A stretch of 64,000 bases of DNA, from positions 1 through 64,000 of the forward strand of contig NZ_MOBJ01000014.1 of assembly GCF_003732225.1 (NCBI RefSeq). The letters run 5' to 3'. Origin of the DNA: Pseudomonas brassicacearum. Lineage in GTDB: Bacteria; Pseudomonadota; Gammaproteobacteria; Pseudomonadales; Pseudomonadaceae. The translations under genes and the position numbers were made by a program. Below the pieces are notes generated by a model, which worked only from the letters and a program-made list of their open reading frames with translations, did no database searches and was not told the DNA's origin. Below, one piece after another: positions 1 through 8,681 of this stretch (the stretch's first letter is position 1; every line of letters starts with the position of its first letter).

Positions 1-102
1 GATTTTCTAGGAAGCCCGGCGTGGACTCAAATGCTTAAGTGAACAGCATTACATCAGTGATGGGCCTTTTTTATATCAAGCGAACAACTGTAGTCGTAGC
101 GA

Positions 103-1446
103 TTACAGGATGTTCAGCGGGTACTCGGTGATCAGGCGGAACTCGTTGATGCTGCCTTCGCCCGAGTCGTCATTGTTAGCTCTGTGCCAGGCTTGGCGTG
201 CACGGAAGGACAGGTCTTTGAGAGGACCGGCCTGAACAACGTACTTGGCTTCCAGGTTGGTTTCGAAGTGCTTGCCATCTTTGCCGTACTGACCAACATA
301 CTGGCCGTCAGGATCAGCATGAGTACCGTCGATGCCTTGGCCGTGGACATAACGAGCCATGAAGCTCAGGCCTGGTACGCCGTATTCAGCCATTTTCAGG
401 TCATAACGTGCCTGGACGGATTTCTCACCAGGACCGTTAAAGTCAGAATACTGGATGGAGTTGGCCAGGAAGATCGAATCGCCACCACGGTCTTGGCGAT
501 CGCCCACACCGATGTAGTCGAATGGTGTATCACCGTGTACCTGTTGGAATGCCAGGGTAAAGGTGTGCGCCTTCAGGAAAGAGTAGGCAGCCGCCAGCGA
601 GTAGGCAGTGTTGTCGATCTTGCCTGCTTTCGCTGCGCCGGTGTCAGTTGTGTGATAGACGTTGACGTCGAAGTTCAGGGACTGGTCAGTCGCCAACGGA
701 AGGGTGTAGTTCGTGTTGGCGTAGTACTGATTCCAGGTGTCCTTGAGCTTGGCACCGTAGAGGGAAACGCTCAGGTTCTCATTGATGCCGTATTTGCCAC
801 CCAGATAATCGGCGGACTCTACGGTGGTGCCCGCATATGCAGTCCGGAGATTGCCCTGCATCGTCATCTGGTCCTGGCTGCTACCAGCATAGAAGTGACC
901 GGCTTCGAGATCGAGGTCTTTGACTTCGCTGCTCTGCAGTTGGAAACCACGAGCGGTCTGCTGGAACAGGCGGCTGCCACCGAGAGCGAATACTGGAGCA
1001 GTGGTAGGCGTCTGGTCACCAAATTTCAGCTCGGTTTTGGAGATGCGAACAGCTACTGCCGCGCCTGCTTTACCCATGCTGTCGTTGACGTGTTTATTAT
1101 TGGCGCTGTCCACGGAGTAGCTCATGTTACCCGTGCCAGCATGCCCGTCTGAACCGTCCAGTTTAAAGCCGGCATCGCCGAAGCCTTCGACACGAACACC
1201 AACAGTACCTTGGGTGTAGCCGGAACTGAATTTGCCCAGTACGCCTTGGGTCCAGTCGATCTGGTCATTGCCGCCTTTGTTGTCACGGTTGAAGTAGTAG
1301 TTCTTCAGAACCACGCCAGCCGAGGCGCCTTCAACGAAACCTTTTGCGTCAGCCTGGTCGGTTACAAACGGGTCGGCCATAGCGACTTGGGTGCCGGTAG
1401 CTGCAGTAACAGCCAGGGCGATCATGCTCCACTTCATCACGCGCAT
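103..1446 (-). CDS. oprD: OprD outer-membrane porin
   Basis: An 18-strand-type outer-membrane porin of the OprD family, which takes up basic amino acids, small peptides and other small solutes. The 447-residue product starts with a signal peptide (about residues 1-24, ending AMA before DPF). It carries family signatures such as YYFNRD, APVFALGGSRLF, GFQLQSSE, FDYIGVG and DSIFLANS, and ends in EYPLNIL. It resembles P. aeruginosa OprD closely from end to end. The neighbours (HIT protein, slyX, cold-shock protein) are those found beside oprD in P. aeruginosa, so the symbol rests on both sequence and gene order. A good ribosome binding site (AAAGGAG) precedes the ATG. It is transcribed away from the HIT gene across a 0.9-kb gap. 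Substrate specificity is inferred only. Confidence 0.93.
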   Translation of the reverse strand: MRVMKWSMIALAVTAATGTQVAMADPFVTDQADAKGFVEGASAGVVLKNYYFNRDNKGGNDQIDWTQGVLGKFSSGYTQGTVGVRVEGFGDAGFKLDGSDGHAGTGNMSYSVDSANNKHVNDSMGKAGAAVAVRISKTELKFGDQTPTTAPVFALGGSRLFQQTARGFQLQSSEVKDLDLEAGHFYAGSSQDQMTMQGNLRTAYAGTTVESADYLGGKYGINENLSVSLYGAKLKDTWNQYYANTNYTLPLATDQSLNFDVNVYHTTDTGAAKAGKIDNTAYSLAAAYSFLKAHTFTLAFQQVHGDTPFDYIGVGDRQDRGGDSIFLANSIQYSDFNGPGEKSVQARYDLKMAEYGVPGLSFMARYVHGQGIDGTHADPDGQYVGQYGKDGKHFETNLEAKYVVQAGPLKDLSFRARQAWHRANNDDSGEGSINEFRLITEYPLNIL

Positions 1447-2372
1447 CGTGATTTGCTCCTTTGGTTTTTAGAAGAGTACTGCCGTCCCACCTGATTTATT
1501 ATCTGGGCGGCTCTTTCTTTTTGTGTCGGCGCAAACTTATATCACGCCGACAATGTTGGCGATACTTGCGTATCTAACCTTTCAGCTTCTTTACGGCCCT
1601 GTCGCAAAATGCGCGTTAGAGGTCGCAAATCAACAATTTTTATCCATTCGGACTGACTACTTCAGCGTTGTTTTCCAAGGCTTCAGCATCAGAAAAAAGA
1701 AATCCCTGTCGTACACTTGAATCTCCCTGGGCAGCCATGCCGCTATTGTTATGAGCCTTAAGGTTCCCCACTTCCCGCGGATGCCTTATAGACGATGTGT
1801 GAATGAATGCAACAAGCGTGCACAAATCGGCTATTTGTTGCCGTTTTTTTCAAAATCCCCGGTATTGATTACCGAAACCGCATGAAACCGGGGCTTTCAA
1901 GGTCGATTTGTTTGGACTTGACTCCATGGTTCTTCTGGTGTTGCACCACGAAGGAGCATGGGTAGCAGCACAAAAATGTTACTGGTTCACCCTCGCGAGT
2001 GAGTAGACGGCGGATGCTCGACGGTTTTAGCGTAGACGCACTGTGCCGATTTGGTGCAAAACTTTTTCAAGGCTGTACGAAATTTATACAGTGACGCCTC
2101 GAAAGCAGGTCCGCATTCGCGGATAGGTCGTTGATTTTTTGACGAAGTCCATGGCTCCAGTTCTGATTTGGTGCGGCGATGAAAAAAATGTTCGGTGTCA
2201 GGGCGTTCGCGTGTTGAACGTTTTTTCTGGTCGCCAGGCTCAGGGTGTACAGCAGGTTTTTTCGCCGTGATCCGTGGGGCGTTCGCGGGTATGCTGCTGG
2301 TATGTTGCTGGCGATCAGCCTTCGGGGCTGGGCGCTAAACTGAATCTTATGAACGGTACGGGAGTGTGTGCG
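1447..2372. other. long non-coding gap between oprD and the HIT gene
   Basis: About 925 bases without a convincing gene; it must contain the divergent promoters of oprD and of the HIT/slyX pair. Visible structure includes a short CGGC/GCCG hairpin followed by a T run near 1828-1850 (a weak rightward terminator) and a CCCCGGT/ACCGGGG inverted repeat spanning roughly 1857-1894. There is also an imperfect palindrome at 2073-2091 and two copies of GATTTGGTGC, near 2048 and 2166. A small RNA or long leader is possible but not demonstrated. Confidence 0.5.
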
Positions 2373-2798
2373 GTGTTCGCTTTAGATCCACGACTTGAAC
2401 AAGACACCCTGCCGATTGGGGATTTCCCTCTAAGCCGGTTGTTGCTGTCCAATGATTCGAATTACCCCTGGTTCATCCTGGTGCCGCGTCGTGAGGATGT
2501 CAGCGAGTTGTTTCAACTGGATGTCACCGACCAGTTGCAATTGTGGCGGGAAACAACAGAGTTGGCTGAAACGCTCAAGGATTCGTTCGACGCCGACAAG
2601 TTGAATGTCGCGACCCTGGGTAATGTGGTTAGTCAGTTGCACATGCATGTCATTGTGCGCAAGCGCGATGATGCCGCCTGGCCAGCCCCGGTCTGGGGCA
2701 AACACCCGGCCAAACCTTACAGTGCCGAAGAAGTGGCAGTAATTCGCGAACGGCTGCGTTTGGTTTTGACCGATGACTTCACGTTTCTGGAGGGCTGA
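2373..2798 (+). CDS. HIT-domain protein
   Basis: A small nucleotide-binding hydrolase of the HIT (histidine triad) superfamily, 141 residues. The GTG start at 2373 was chosen because a GGGAG ribosome binding site lies 8 bases upstream and the product then begins MFALDPRLEQDTLPIG, as in Pseudomonas relatives; in-frame codons further upstream have no such site. The active-site stretch is QLHMHVIVR (His90, His92), so the third histidine of the classic HxHxH is replaced by a hydrophobic residue, as I recall for this Pseudomonas subfamily. It lies 3 bases upstream of slyX and is probably co-transcribed. The substrate is unknown; a mononucleotide or dinucleoside polyphosphate is the family expectation. 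Confidence 0.85.
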   Translation: MFALDPRLEQDTLPIGDFPLSRLLLSNDSNYPWFILVPRREDVSELFQLDVTDQLQLWRETTELAETLKDSFDADKLNVATLGNVVSQLHMHVIVRKRDDAAWPAPVWGKHPAKPYSAEEVAVIRERLRLVLTDDFTFLEG

Positions 2799-2801
2799 AT
2801 C

Positions 2802-3008
2802 ATGAGCCTGGAAGAACGCGTTACCGAGCTGGAAAGTCGTCTGGCGTTTCAGGATGACACTATTGAAGCAATGAATGATGTGCTGGTGACGCAGCAGCGA
2901 GTGGTCGAACGCTTGCAGTTGCAAATGGCCGCGTTACTCAAGCGCCAGGAGGAGATGGTCGGTCAGTTCGAGTCTTTCGAAGAAGAGGCTCCGCCACCGC
3001 ATTACTGA
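2802..3008 (+). CDS. slyX: SlyX family protein
   Basis: A 68-residue protein that is almost entirely a coiled coil (residues about 2-55, heptads rich in Leu, Glu and Gln) and ends in the PPPHY tail characteristic of SlyX. Its biochemical role is not established; in E. coli it sits beside slyD and is named from that association. It follows the HIT gene by 3 bases and is closed by a strong hairpin terminator. Confidence 0.9.
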   Translation: MSLEERVTELESRLAFQDDTIEAMNDVLVTQQRVVERLQLQMAALLKRQEEMVGQFESFEEEAPPPHY

Positions 3009-3040
3009 GTACTGGTTGCGGCAACGATTCGACAGGCAAT

Positions 3041-3080
3041 AAAAAACCGCGATGCGCTTTGGCTGCATCGCGGTTTTTTT
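3041..3080. terminator. bidirectional Rho-independent terminator
   Basis: A ten-base-pair stem (ACCGCGATGC with GCATCGCGGT) is flanked by an A run on the left and a T run on the right. It can therefore end both the rightward HIT-slyX transcript and the leftward cold-shock-protein transcript, whose stop codon lies 16 bases away. Confidence 0.9.
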
Positions 3081-3095
3081 ATTGCGCTACTGAAA

Positions 3096-3698
3096 TCAGC
3101 GACGCGGCAAAGCCGCGATCACATCTTCAGCTTGCAGGCCCTTGTCTCGGTTCATGACGGAGAACTCCACGCGCTGGCCTTCGACCAGTACGCGGTGACC
3201 TTCGCCACGGATTGCACGGAAGTGCACGAAAATATCGTCTCCGGAGTCACGGGAAATGAAGCCGAAACCTTTGGAGGTGTTGAACCACTTGACGGTGCCG
3301 GTATCACGATTGGTCATGTCGTAATTTTGCGTAGCGGCGGCAGGAGAGGATTTATAGAAGCTGATTGCCAGGTGCAGAGCGACGGCAATCAGGGCGACGA
3401 CGAGGCTAAGCAGAACTGCAGGCTGACCACCAATGACCGGCATCGGAGCGAGGAGTGTCAGGGTTTGCAGGACAACGGCAAGCACCAGCAAGGCGCTGAC
3501 CAGATTTTGCAGTTGGTGACGAGGACCTTTGTTCCAGTAAGGAATCACGGGAGCGAGGGTCAGGTTGAGCAAGCCGAAGAACGCCAGGTACAGCGCGTCA
3601 GGTTGTTGCAGGTAAGGTACGGCTTCGGTTCGCAAGCTAGGGATGAAGGACAGCAGCAGAGCCGCTGCGCCCGTTAGCAGGTGGACGATTTTCAACAT
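3096..3698 (-). CDS. membrane-anchored cold-shock-domain protein
   Basis: A 200-residue protein with two parts. The first 115 residues hold about four hydrophobic segments (roughly 3-20, 36-53, 66-86, 92-114), which predict an inner-membrane domain. Residues about 133-198 form a complete cold-shock domain with TGTVKWFN, RNP1 KGFGFI (143-148) and RNP2 DIFVHF (155-160). The domain should bind single-stranded RNA or DNA on the cytoplasmic face. A cold-shock-like gene occupies the same position in P. aeruginosa. The membrane-then-CSD order is the reverse of the common CSD-DUF1294 fusion. It is a single gene that ends at the shared terminator. The function of the tethered RNA-binding domain is unknown to me. 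Confidence 0.85.
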   Translation of the reverse strand: MLKIVHLLTGAAALLLSFIPSLRTEAVPYLQQPDALYLAFFGLLNLTLAPVIPYWNKGPRHQLQNLVSALLVLAVVLQTLTLLAPMPVIGGQPAVLLSLVVALIAVALHLAISFYKSSPAAATQNYDMTNRDTGTVKWFNTSKGFGFISRDSGDDIFVHFRAIRGEGHRVLVEGQRVEFSVMNRDKGLQAEDVIAALPRR

Positions 3699-4376
3699 TT
3701 TGATTAACTCACGTTAAGACGGATCACAAGGAAGAGCTGATTGAGCACGGTTCGCTTCTGAACAATGGGAGGCGCTGGACACGTACCCGGTATCAGCCTA
3801 TGCGCTGCGCCCAGGGAAATAGAGGCAGCGACACGCTCTCTATTTAACAGCAAAGCCCAGACCTTCTCAAATCAAGCGCAGGCAGCGCGGGAAGGGACGG
3901 ATCGATGGTTTGCGTGACGTTGTCCGCAGGTGTCACCCGAAGGCCCGATCCAGAGCCTGTCGCGGGCAAACGAGGCGTCTTGATTTCGTGGGGGTTATGG
4001 GCGTCGGACACAATTTGTCGCAGGTGCTTGCGTGATCCCAGGCTGCGAGGTGGGCCTCAGTAATGCTGTCCATGCTGATGGTTTCCGGACGGCGCCATCA
4101 GCGCGTTCCCCATCCTTGGAGCGCAAGGCTCCTCTGATGGGGCGATGTCCGAGCCTTTTGCGGCTTCTTTCGCGCTGAGGTTTTGACTTTTCCTGCGCTG
4201 GAATCCTGCTTTATAGATGTCTGTAGGACCGTGTTAATGGTCTCCCTGCTGTTGTTGGCTTGTCCTACGTTGATGGTCATAAAGTCATCTGGATAATCAC
4301 CATCCGCTTGCGTTTCTATAAGGAAATAGAGGGTTGCTCTTATTGAAATCAAGTATGACAAAGGAGTGTCAACGGT
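3699..4376. other. non-coding gap upstream of the RHH gene
   Basis: About 680 bases between the divergent cold-shock and ribbon-helix-helix genes. I see no RNA gene, REP element or convincing protein. A leftward frame (4098-4385) would need a TTG start overlapping the neighbouring gene and has no family signature. In P. aeruginosa I recall a dps gene near this location; there is none here. Confidence 0.5.
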
Positions 4377-4712
4377 ATGGTTCAAGAAATAGTGCAGGGC
4401 GTTCGGGAGGCCGCCAGGTTTCCAGATGTAAAAATAGATCCTTTTGTTCGGGAGTTTGATATGGGGTTGGCGCGCCCATTGTCCCGGTCAGTGCGTTTGA
4501 ATGGTTTCGCCACCTGTTTACGGCTTGAGCAGGTCTATTGGGACATTCTGGCCAAGATGGCGAAAATCAATTGTTGTTCGGTGAGCGCTTTGCTTTCCTA
4601 TGTCGATAGAGAGGTCCATCTGCGACACGGCGGGGTAAAGAATTTCAGCGGGCTGGTCCGGGTGGTGTGTGTTGTACACAGCTTGAGCGAGGGCGCTGGT
4701 AGCGCTGAATGA
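4377..4712 (+). CDS. ribbon-helix-helix domain protein
   Basis: A 111-residue protein whose residues about 37-100 match the RHH_4-type ribbon-helix-helix family: SRSVRLNGFATCLRLEQVYW begins the domain, followed by a conserved LAKM..INCCSVSALLSYVDREV helix-turn-helix stretch. Members are found in many proteobacteria and are presumed to be dimeric DNA-binding proteins; their targets are mostly unknown. An AAGGAG ribosome binding site lies 10 bases before the ATG. It stands alone between two gaps. Confidence 0.75.
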   Translation: MVQEIVQGVREAARFPDVKIDPFVREFDMGLARPLSRSVRLNGFATCLRLEQVYWDILAKMAKINCCSVSALLSYVDREVHLRHGGVKNFSGLVRVVCVVHSLSEGAGSAE

Positions 4713-4823
4713 CGCGCAGTGCGTCAGCGCGATGGCGGGTGTGATCGGGTGTCGTGTCGTCAACGGATCTGGATGAGTACGCGCCTGTGCCGTGTTACGG
4801 CTGCACAGGCTCGATTTAATGGA

Positions 4824-4829
4824 TATAAT
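4824..4829 (+). promoter_or_regulatory. consensus -10 box upstream of fmdB/aspS
   Basis: A perfect TATAAT lies 68 bases before the FmdB-family gene. The matching -35 region is weak, so this is only a probable sigma70 promoter for the FmdB-aspS pair. Confidence 0.45.
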
Positions 4830-4891
4830 CCCGCCCTTTGCCGCGAAACCCAACGTTTGCGCGGTAATAATCTGATTGCCGAGACAACCCC

Positions 4892-5113
4892 ATGCCGATG
4901 TACGACTATCAATGTGCTTCCTGTGGTCATCAGTTGGAAGCCATTCAGAAGATCAGCGCAGCACCGTTGGTCGACTGCCCTGCCTGCCAGGCACCCGAGC
5001 TGAAAAAAATGCTGTCCATGCCAGGTTTCCGCCTCAGCGGCACCGGCTGGTACGAGACCGACTTCAAAACCGGTTCGAAGAAGAATCTGGCCGGCGGCGA
5101 CAAAGCTGACTAA
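4892..5113 (+). CDS. FmdB-family zinc-ribbon protein
   Basis: A 73-residue protein of the FmdB/CxxC_CxxC_SSSS family. It opens MPMYDYQCASCGH, and the two CxxC pairs (Cys8/Cys11 and Cys29/Cys32) should bind one zinc. The tail is Gly/Ser/Lys rich. The family was named for a putative regulator of formamidase, but its true role is unclear. It sits 83 bases upstream of aspS, a position conserved in many gammaproteobacteria, and is probably transcribed with it. Confidence 0.88.
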   Translation: MPMYDYQCASCGHQLEAIQKISAAPLVDCPACQAPELKKMLSMPGFRLSGTGWYETDFKTGSKKNLAGGDKAD

Positions 5114-5196
5114 GTTGAACGACACGCGTGAGCTCTTGCATCATCTGCGCAAGGCCTCCAAACGAATTTCGAATTACGAGAAGTGAAACCACTACC

Positions 5197-6972
5197 ATGA
5201 TGCGCAGCCATTATTGCGGCCAACTGAACGAAAGCCTGGAAGGTCAGGAAGTTACCCTTTGCGGATGGGTCCACCGTCGTCGTGACCACGGCGGGGTGAT
5301 TTTCCTCGATATCCGTGATCGTGAAGGCCTGGCCCAGGTGGTGTTCGATCCGGATCGCGCCGAAACCTTCGCCGCCGCCGACCGTGTGCGCAGCGAATAC
5401 GTGGTCAAGATCACCGGTAAGGTGCGTCTGCGTCCGGCCGGCGCCGGGAACGCCAACATGACTTCGGGCATGATCGAAGTACTGGGCTACGAGCTGGAAG
5501 TATTGAACGAAGCGGAAACCCCGCCGTTCCCGCTCAACGAGTTCTCCGACGTTGGCGAAGAAACCCGCCTGCGTTATCGCTTCATCGACCTGCGTCGTCC
5601 GGAAATGCTCGAGAAGCTGCGTCTGCGTTCGCGCATGACCACCAGCATCCGTCGCTACCTGGACGAGAACGGCTTCCTCGACGTCGAGACACCGATTCTG
5701 ACCCGCGCTACCCCGGAAGGTGCGCGTGACTATCTGGTGCCGAGCCGTACTCACGCCGGCAGCTTCTTCGCCTTGCCGCAATCGCCGCAGCTGTTCAAGC
5801 AGCTGCTGATGGTTGCCGGCTTCGATCGTTACTACCAGATCGCCAAGTGCTTCCGTGACGAAGACCTGCGTGCCGACCGTCAGCCGGAATTCACCCAGAT
5901 CGACATCGAGACCAGCTTCCTCAACGAAGCCGAGATCATGGGCCTGACCGAAGGCATGATCCGCAACCTGTTCAAGGAAGTGCTGGGTCTGGAGTTCGGT
6001 GAGTTCCCGCACATGACCTGGGACGAAGCCATGCGTCGTTACGGTTCCGACAAGCCGGACCTGCGTAACCCGCTGGAACTGGTTGACGTTGCCGACCAGC
6101 TCAAGGAAGTCGACTTCAAGGTCTTCAGTGGCCCGGCCAACGACCCGAAAAGCCGTATCGCCGCTCTGCGCGTTCCGGGCGGGGCGAGCATGCCGCGCAG
6201 CAAGATCGACGACTACACCAAGTTCGTCGGCATCTACGGTGCCAAGGGCCTGGCGTACATCAAGGTCAACGAGCGCGCGAAGGGCGTCGAGGGGCTGCAA
6301 TCGCCTATCGTCAAAAATATCCCTGAAGCCAACCTCAATGTGATCCTCGATCGCGTTGGCGCGGTTGATGGCGACATCGTGTTCTTCGGCGCCGACAAGG
6401 CCAAGATCGTCAGCGAAGCGCTGGGCGCACTGCGGATCAAGGTCGGTCACGACCTGAACCTGCTGACTTGCGAGTGGGCACCGATGTGGGTTGTCGACTT
6501 CCCGATGTTCGAAGAGAACGACGACGGCAGCTTCACCGCCTTGCACCACCCGTTCACCGCACCGAAGTGCACGCCAGAAGAGCTCGAAGCCAACCCGGCG
6601 ACCGCTCTGTCCCGTGCCTACGACATGGTGCTGAACGGCACCGAGCTGGGTGGCGGTTCGATCCGTATCCACCGCAAGGAAATGCAGCAATCGGTCTTCC
6701 GTCTGCTGGGTATCAGCGAAGCGGAACAGGAAGAGAAATTCGGCTTCCTGCTCGACGCCCTGAAATACGGCGCACCGCCGCACGGTGGCCTGGCCTTCGG
6801 TCTGGACCGTCTGGTGATGCTGATGACTGGCGCCCAGTCGATTCGTGAAGTGATCGCCTTCCCGAAAACCCAGAGCGCTGCCTGCGTCATGACTCAGGCA
6901 CCTGGCCTGGTCGATGCCAAGGCGCTGCGCGAGCTGCACATTCGTCTGCGCGAACAGCCTAAGGCTGAGTAA
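5197..6972 (+). CDS. aspS: aspartate-tRNA ligase
   Basis: Charges tRNA-Asp with aspartate; in Pseudomonas this bacterial-type enzyme is generally non-discriminating and can also form Asp-tRNA-Asn for the amidotransferase route. The 591 residues comprise an N-terminal OB-fold anticodon-binding domain (about 1-105, with VTLCGWVHRRRDHGG), then a class II catalytic core containing FRDEDLRADRQPEFTQID (motif 2), the bacterial GAD insertion (about 290-420) and GLAFGLDRLVML (motif 3). The start MMRSHYCG at 5197 gives the usual length; upstream in-frame codons add an unconserved tail. A hairpin without a U run follows at about 6981-7006. Confidence 0.97.
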   Translation: MMRSHYCGQLNESLEGQEVTLCGWVHRRRDHGGVIFLDIRDREGLAQVVFDPDRAETFAAADRVRSEYVVKITGKVRLRPAGAGNANMTSGMIEVLGYELEVLNEAETPPFPLNEFSDVGEETRLRYRFIDLRRPEMLEKLRLRSRMTTSIRRYLDENGFLDVETPILTRATPEGARDYLVPSRTHAGSFFALPQSPQLFKQLLMVAGFDRYYQIAKCFRDEDLRADRQPEFTQIDIETSFLNEAEIMGLTEGMIRNLFKEVLGLEFGEFPHMTWDEAMRRYGSDKPDLRNPLELVDVADQLKEVDFKVFSGPANDPKSRIAALRVPGGASMPRSKIDDYTKFVGIYGAKGLAYIKVNERAKGVEGLQSPIVKNIPEANLNVILDRVGAVDGDIVFFGADKAKIVSEALGALRIKVGHDLNLLTCEWAPMWVVDFPMFEENDDGSFTALHHPFTAPKCTPEELEANPATALSRAYDMVLNGTELGGGSIRIHRKEMQQSVFRLLGISEAEQEEKFGFLLDALKYGAPPHGGLAFGLDRLVMLMTGAQSIREVIAFPKTQSAACVMTQAPGLVDAKALRELHIRLREQPKAE

Positions 6973-7101
6973 GACTGAGCACCTTGGCGCATCGTTCGAT
7001 GCGCCAGGGCGTCAGATCCAGATTGTGTTGCCCGCTCGCCTTCATGGGTGTGCGGGCATTGTTTTAAAGAGAGTTGTTTTAAAGAGAATTCGGAGCGAGT
7101 T

Positions 7102-7848
7102 ATGGCGGGTCATTCCAAGTGGGCGAACATCAAGCACCGCAAAGAACGTCAGGATGCCAAGAAGGGCAAGATTTTCACCAAGTGGATTCGTGAGCTGACC
7201 GTCGCGGCCCGTCAGGGTGGCGGTGATCCGGGTTCCAACCCGCGTTTGCGTCTGGCGTTGGACAAAGCCCTTGGCGCCAACATGAGCCGTGACATCATCG
7301 ATCGCGCTGTGGCCCGTGGCGCCGGCGCTGCCGACACCGATGACATGGTCGAGTTGAGCTACGAAGGCTATGGCCCGGGCGGCGTAGCGGTGATGGTCGA
7401 GTGCATGACCGATAACCGCAATCGCACCGCAGCAGCTGTCCGTCACGCGTTCAGCAAATGTGGCGGCAACCTGGGGACCGACGGTTCGGTGGCCTACCTG
7501 TTCGAGCGCAAGGGGCAGATTTCCTTCGCGCCGGGCGTCGACGAAGACGCGCTGATGGAAGCGGCCATGGAAGCCGACGCCGATGACGTGGTCACCCACG
7601 AAGACGGTTCGATTGACGTGTTCACCTCGTTCGCTGGCTTCTACTCGGTGCGTAATGCCCTGGAAGCGGCCGGGTTCAAAGGTCATGACGCAGAAATCGT
7701 CATGCTGCCGACCACCAGTGCCGAACTGGACCTGGAAGGCGCGGAGAAAGTCCTCAAGCTGATCGACATGCTCGAAGACCTGGATGACGTGCAGAACGTT
7801 TATTCCAACGCGGACATTCCGGAATCGGTGGCCCAACAGCTCGGTTGA
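7102..7848 (+). CDS. yebC: YebC/PmpR family regulator
   Basis: A 248-residue protein of the YebC/TACO1 family with the invariant opening MAGHSKWANIKHRK. In P. aeruginosa the gene at this position (next to ruvC) is pmpR, reported as a transcriptional regulator of the PQS system. Other YebC proteins act on translation of difficult peptide sequences, so the role here is uncertain. The start at 7102 is fixed by the conserved N-terminus and a GGAGCGAG ribosome binding site. It lies 190 bases ahead of ruvC with a REP pair between. Confidence 0.92.
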   Translation: MAGHSKWANIKHRKERQDAKKGKIFTKWIRELTVAARQGGGDPGSNPRLRLALDKALGANMSRDIIDRAVARGAGAADTDDMVELSYEGYGPGGVAVMVECMTDNRNRTAAAVRHAFSKCGGNLGTDGSVAYLFERKGQISFAPGVDEDALMEAAMEADADDVVTHEDGSIDVFTSFAGFYSVRNALEAAGFKGHDAEIVMLPTTSAELDLEGAEKVLKLIDMLEDLDDVQNVYSNADIPESVAQQLG

Positions 7849-7866
7849 AGGGCGACGCAGATCTAG

Positions 7867-7958
7867 TGTGGGAGCCGGGCTTGCCCGCGATGACGTCGGC
7901 AGGCTCGACATTGATGTTGAATGTTCTACCGCTATCGCGGGCAAGCCCGGCTCCCACA
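7867..7958. repeat. REP doublet, GCCGGGCTTGCCCGC variant
   Basis: Two REP sequences in inverted orientation (TGTGGGAGCCGGGCTTGCCC and its complement) around about 40 bases, able to form a long cruciform. The core is a C/G-richer variant of the GAGCGAGCTTGCTCGC core that dominates the rest of the window. It lies between yebC and ruvC. Confidence 0.9.
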
Positions 7959-8038
7959 GGGTTCTCTGTAGGGCTACAAAATGTGCGCCCGACACAGCCT
8001 GTTCCATGCTGGCCTCACTCTCTAAACCCGCAGGCGTT

Positions 8039-8563
8039 ATGACTTTAATTCTTGGTATCGACCCCGGTTCACGCATTACCGGTTATGGCGTGGTACGCGA
8101 TACCGGCCGTGGCTGCGTGTACGTGGCCTCGGGCTGTATTCGTACCGGCAGCGGCGAGTTACCTGAGCGCTTGCAAATTGTTTATCGCGGTGTGCGCGAA
8201 GTCATTCAGACCTACGGTCCGGTCACCATGGGGATCGAAAAGGTCTTTATGGCCCGCAATGCCGACTCGGCCCTGAAGCTCGGTCAGGCTCGCGGCGCCG
8301 CCATCGTCGCCGGTGCCGAAGAAAGCCTGGAAATTGCCGAATACACCGCAACCCAGGTCAAACAGGCAGTGACCGGAACCGGTGCGGCAAATAAAGAGCA
8401 GGTGCAGATGATGGTCATGCACATGCTGAAACTGACCAGCAAGCCGCAAATCGATGCCTCGGACGCCCTGGCAATCGCCATTTGTCATGCTCACACCCGT
8501 TCCAGTCTGTTACCCCATGGTCTGGGCACGGCTCGCAGTCGCGGCGGTCGCCTTCGCCTCTGA
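8039..8563 (+). CDS. ruvC: Holliday junction resolvase RuvC
   Basis: Endonuclease that cuts Holliday junctions symmetrically during recombinational repair, acting with RuvAB. The 174 residues match the usual length, and the four acidic catalytic residues are in place: Asp8 (GIDPG), Glu67 (GIEKVF), Asp139 and Asp142 (IDASDALA). The ATG at 8039 directly before TLILGIDPGS was chosen over upstream frames that run through the REP. It is followed by ruvA after a 118-base gap. Confidence 0.97.
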   Translation: MTLILGIDPGSRITGYGVVRDTGRGCVYVASGCIRTGSGELPERLQIVYRGVREVIQTYGPVTMGIEKVFMARNADSALKLGQARGAAIVAGAEESLEIAEYTATQVKQAVTGTGAANKEQVQMMVMHMLKLTSKPQIDASDALAIAICHAHTRSSLLPHGLGTARSRGGRLRL

Positions 8564-8681
8564 TCTGATAGCATCAGCCCACTCATTTTGTCCGTTGAGC
8601 GTTTTGCGCCTGTTTTGTCGGCAGCCACGCTCACTTTGGTACTCGTCAGCCAGTTCTGGCCAACGCTTAAGGATTTGAAAC

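Noticed and set aside
2073..2091. CTGTACGAAATTTATACAG as a LexA box
   Set aside because: The spacing between CTG and CAG is 13, not 10, and the neighbouring gene is not an SOS gene.
4098..4385. Leftward 95-codon frame beside the RHH gene
   Set aside because: Needs a TTG start that overlaps the neighbouring gene and its ribosome binding site; no family resemblance.
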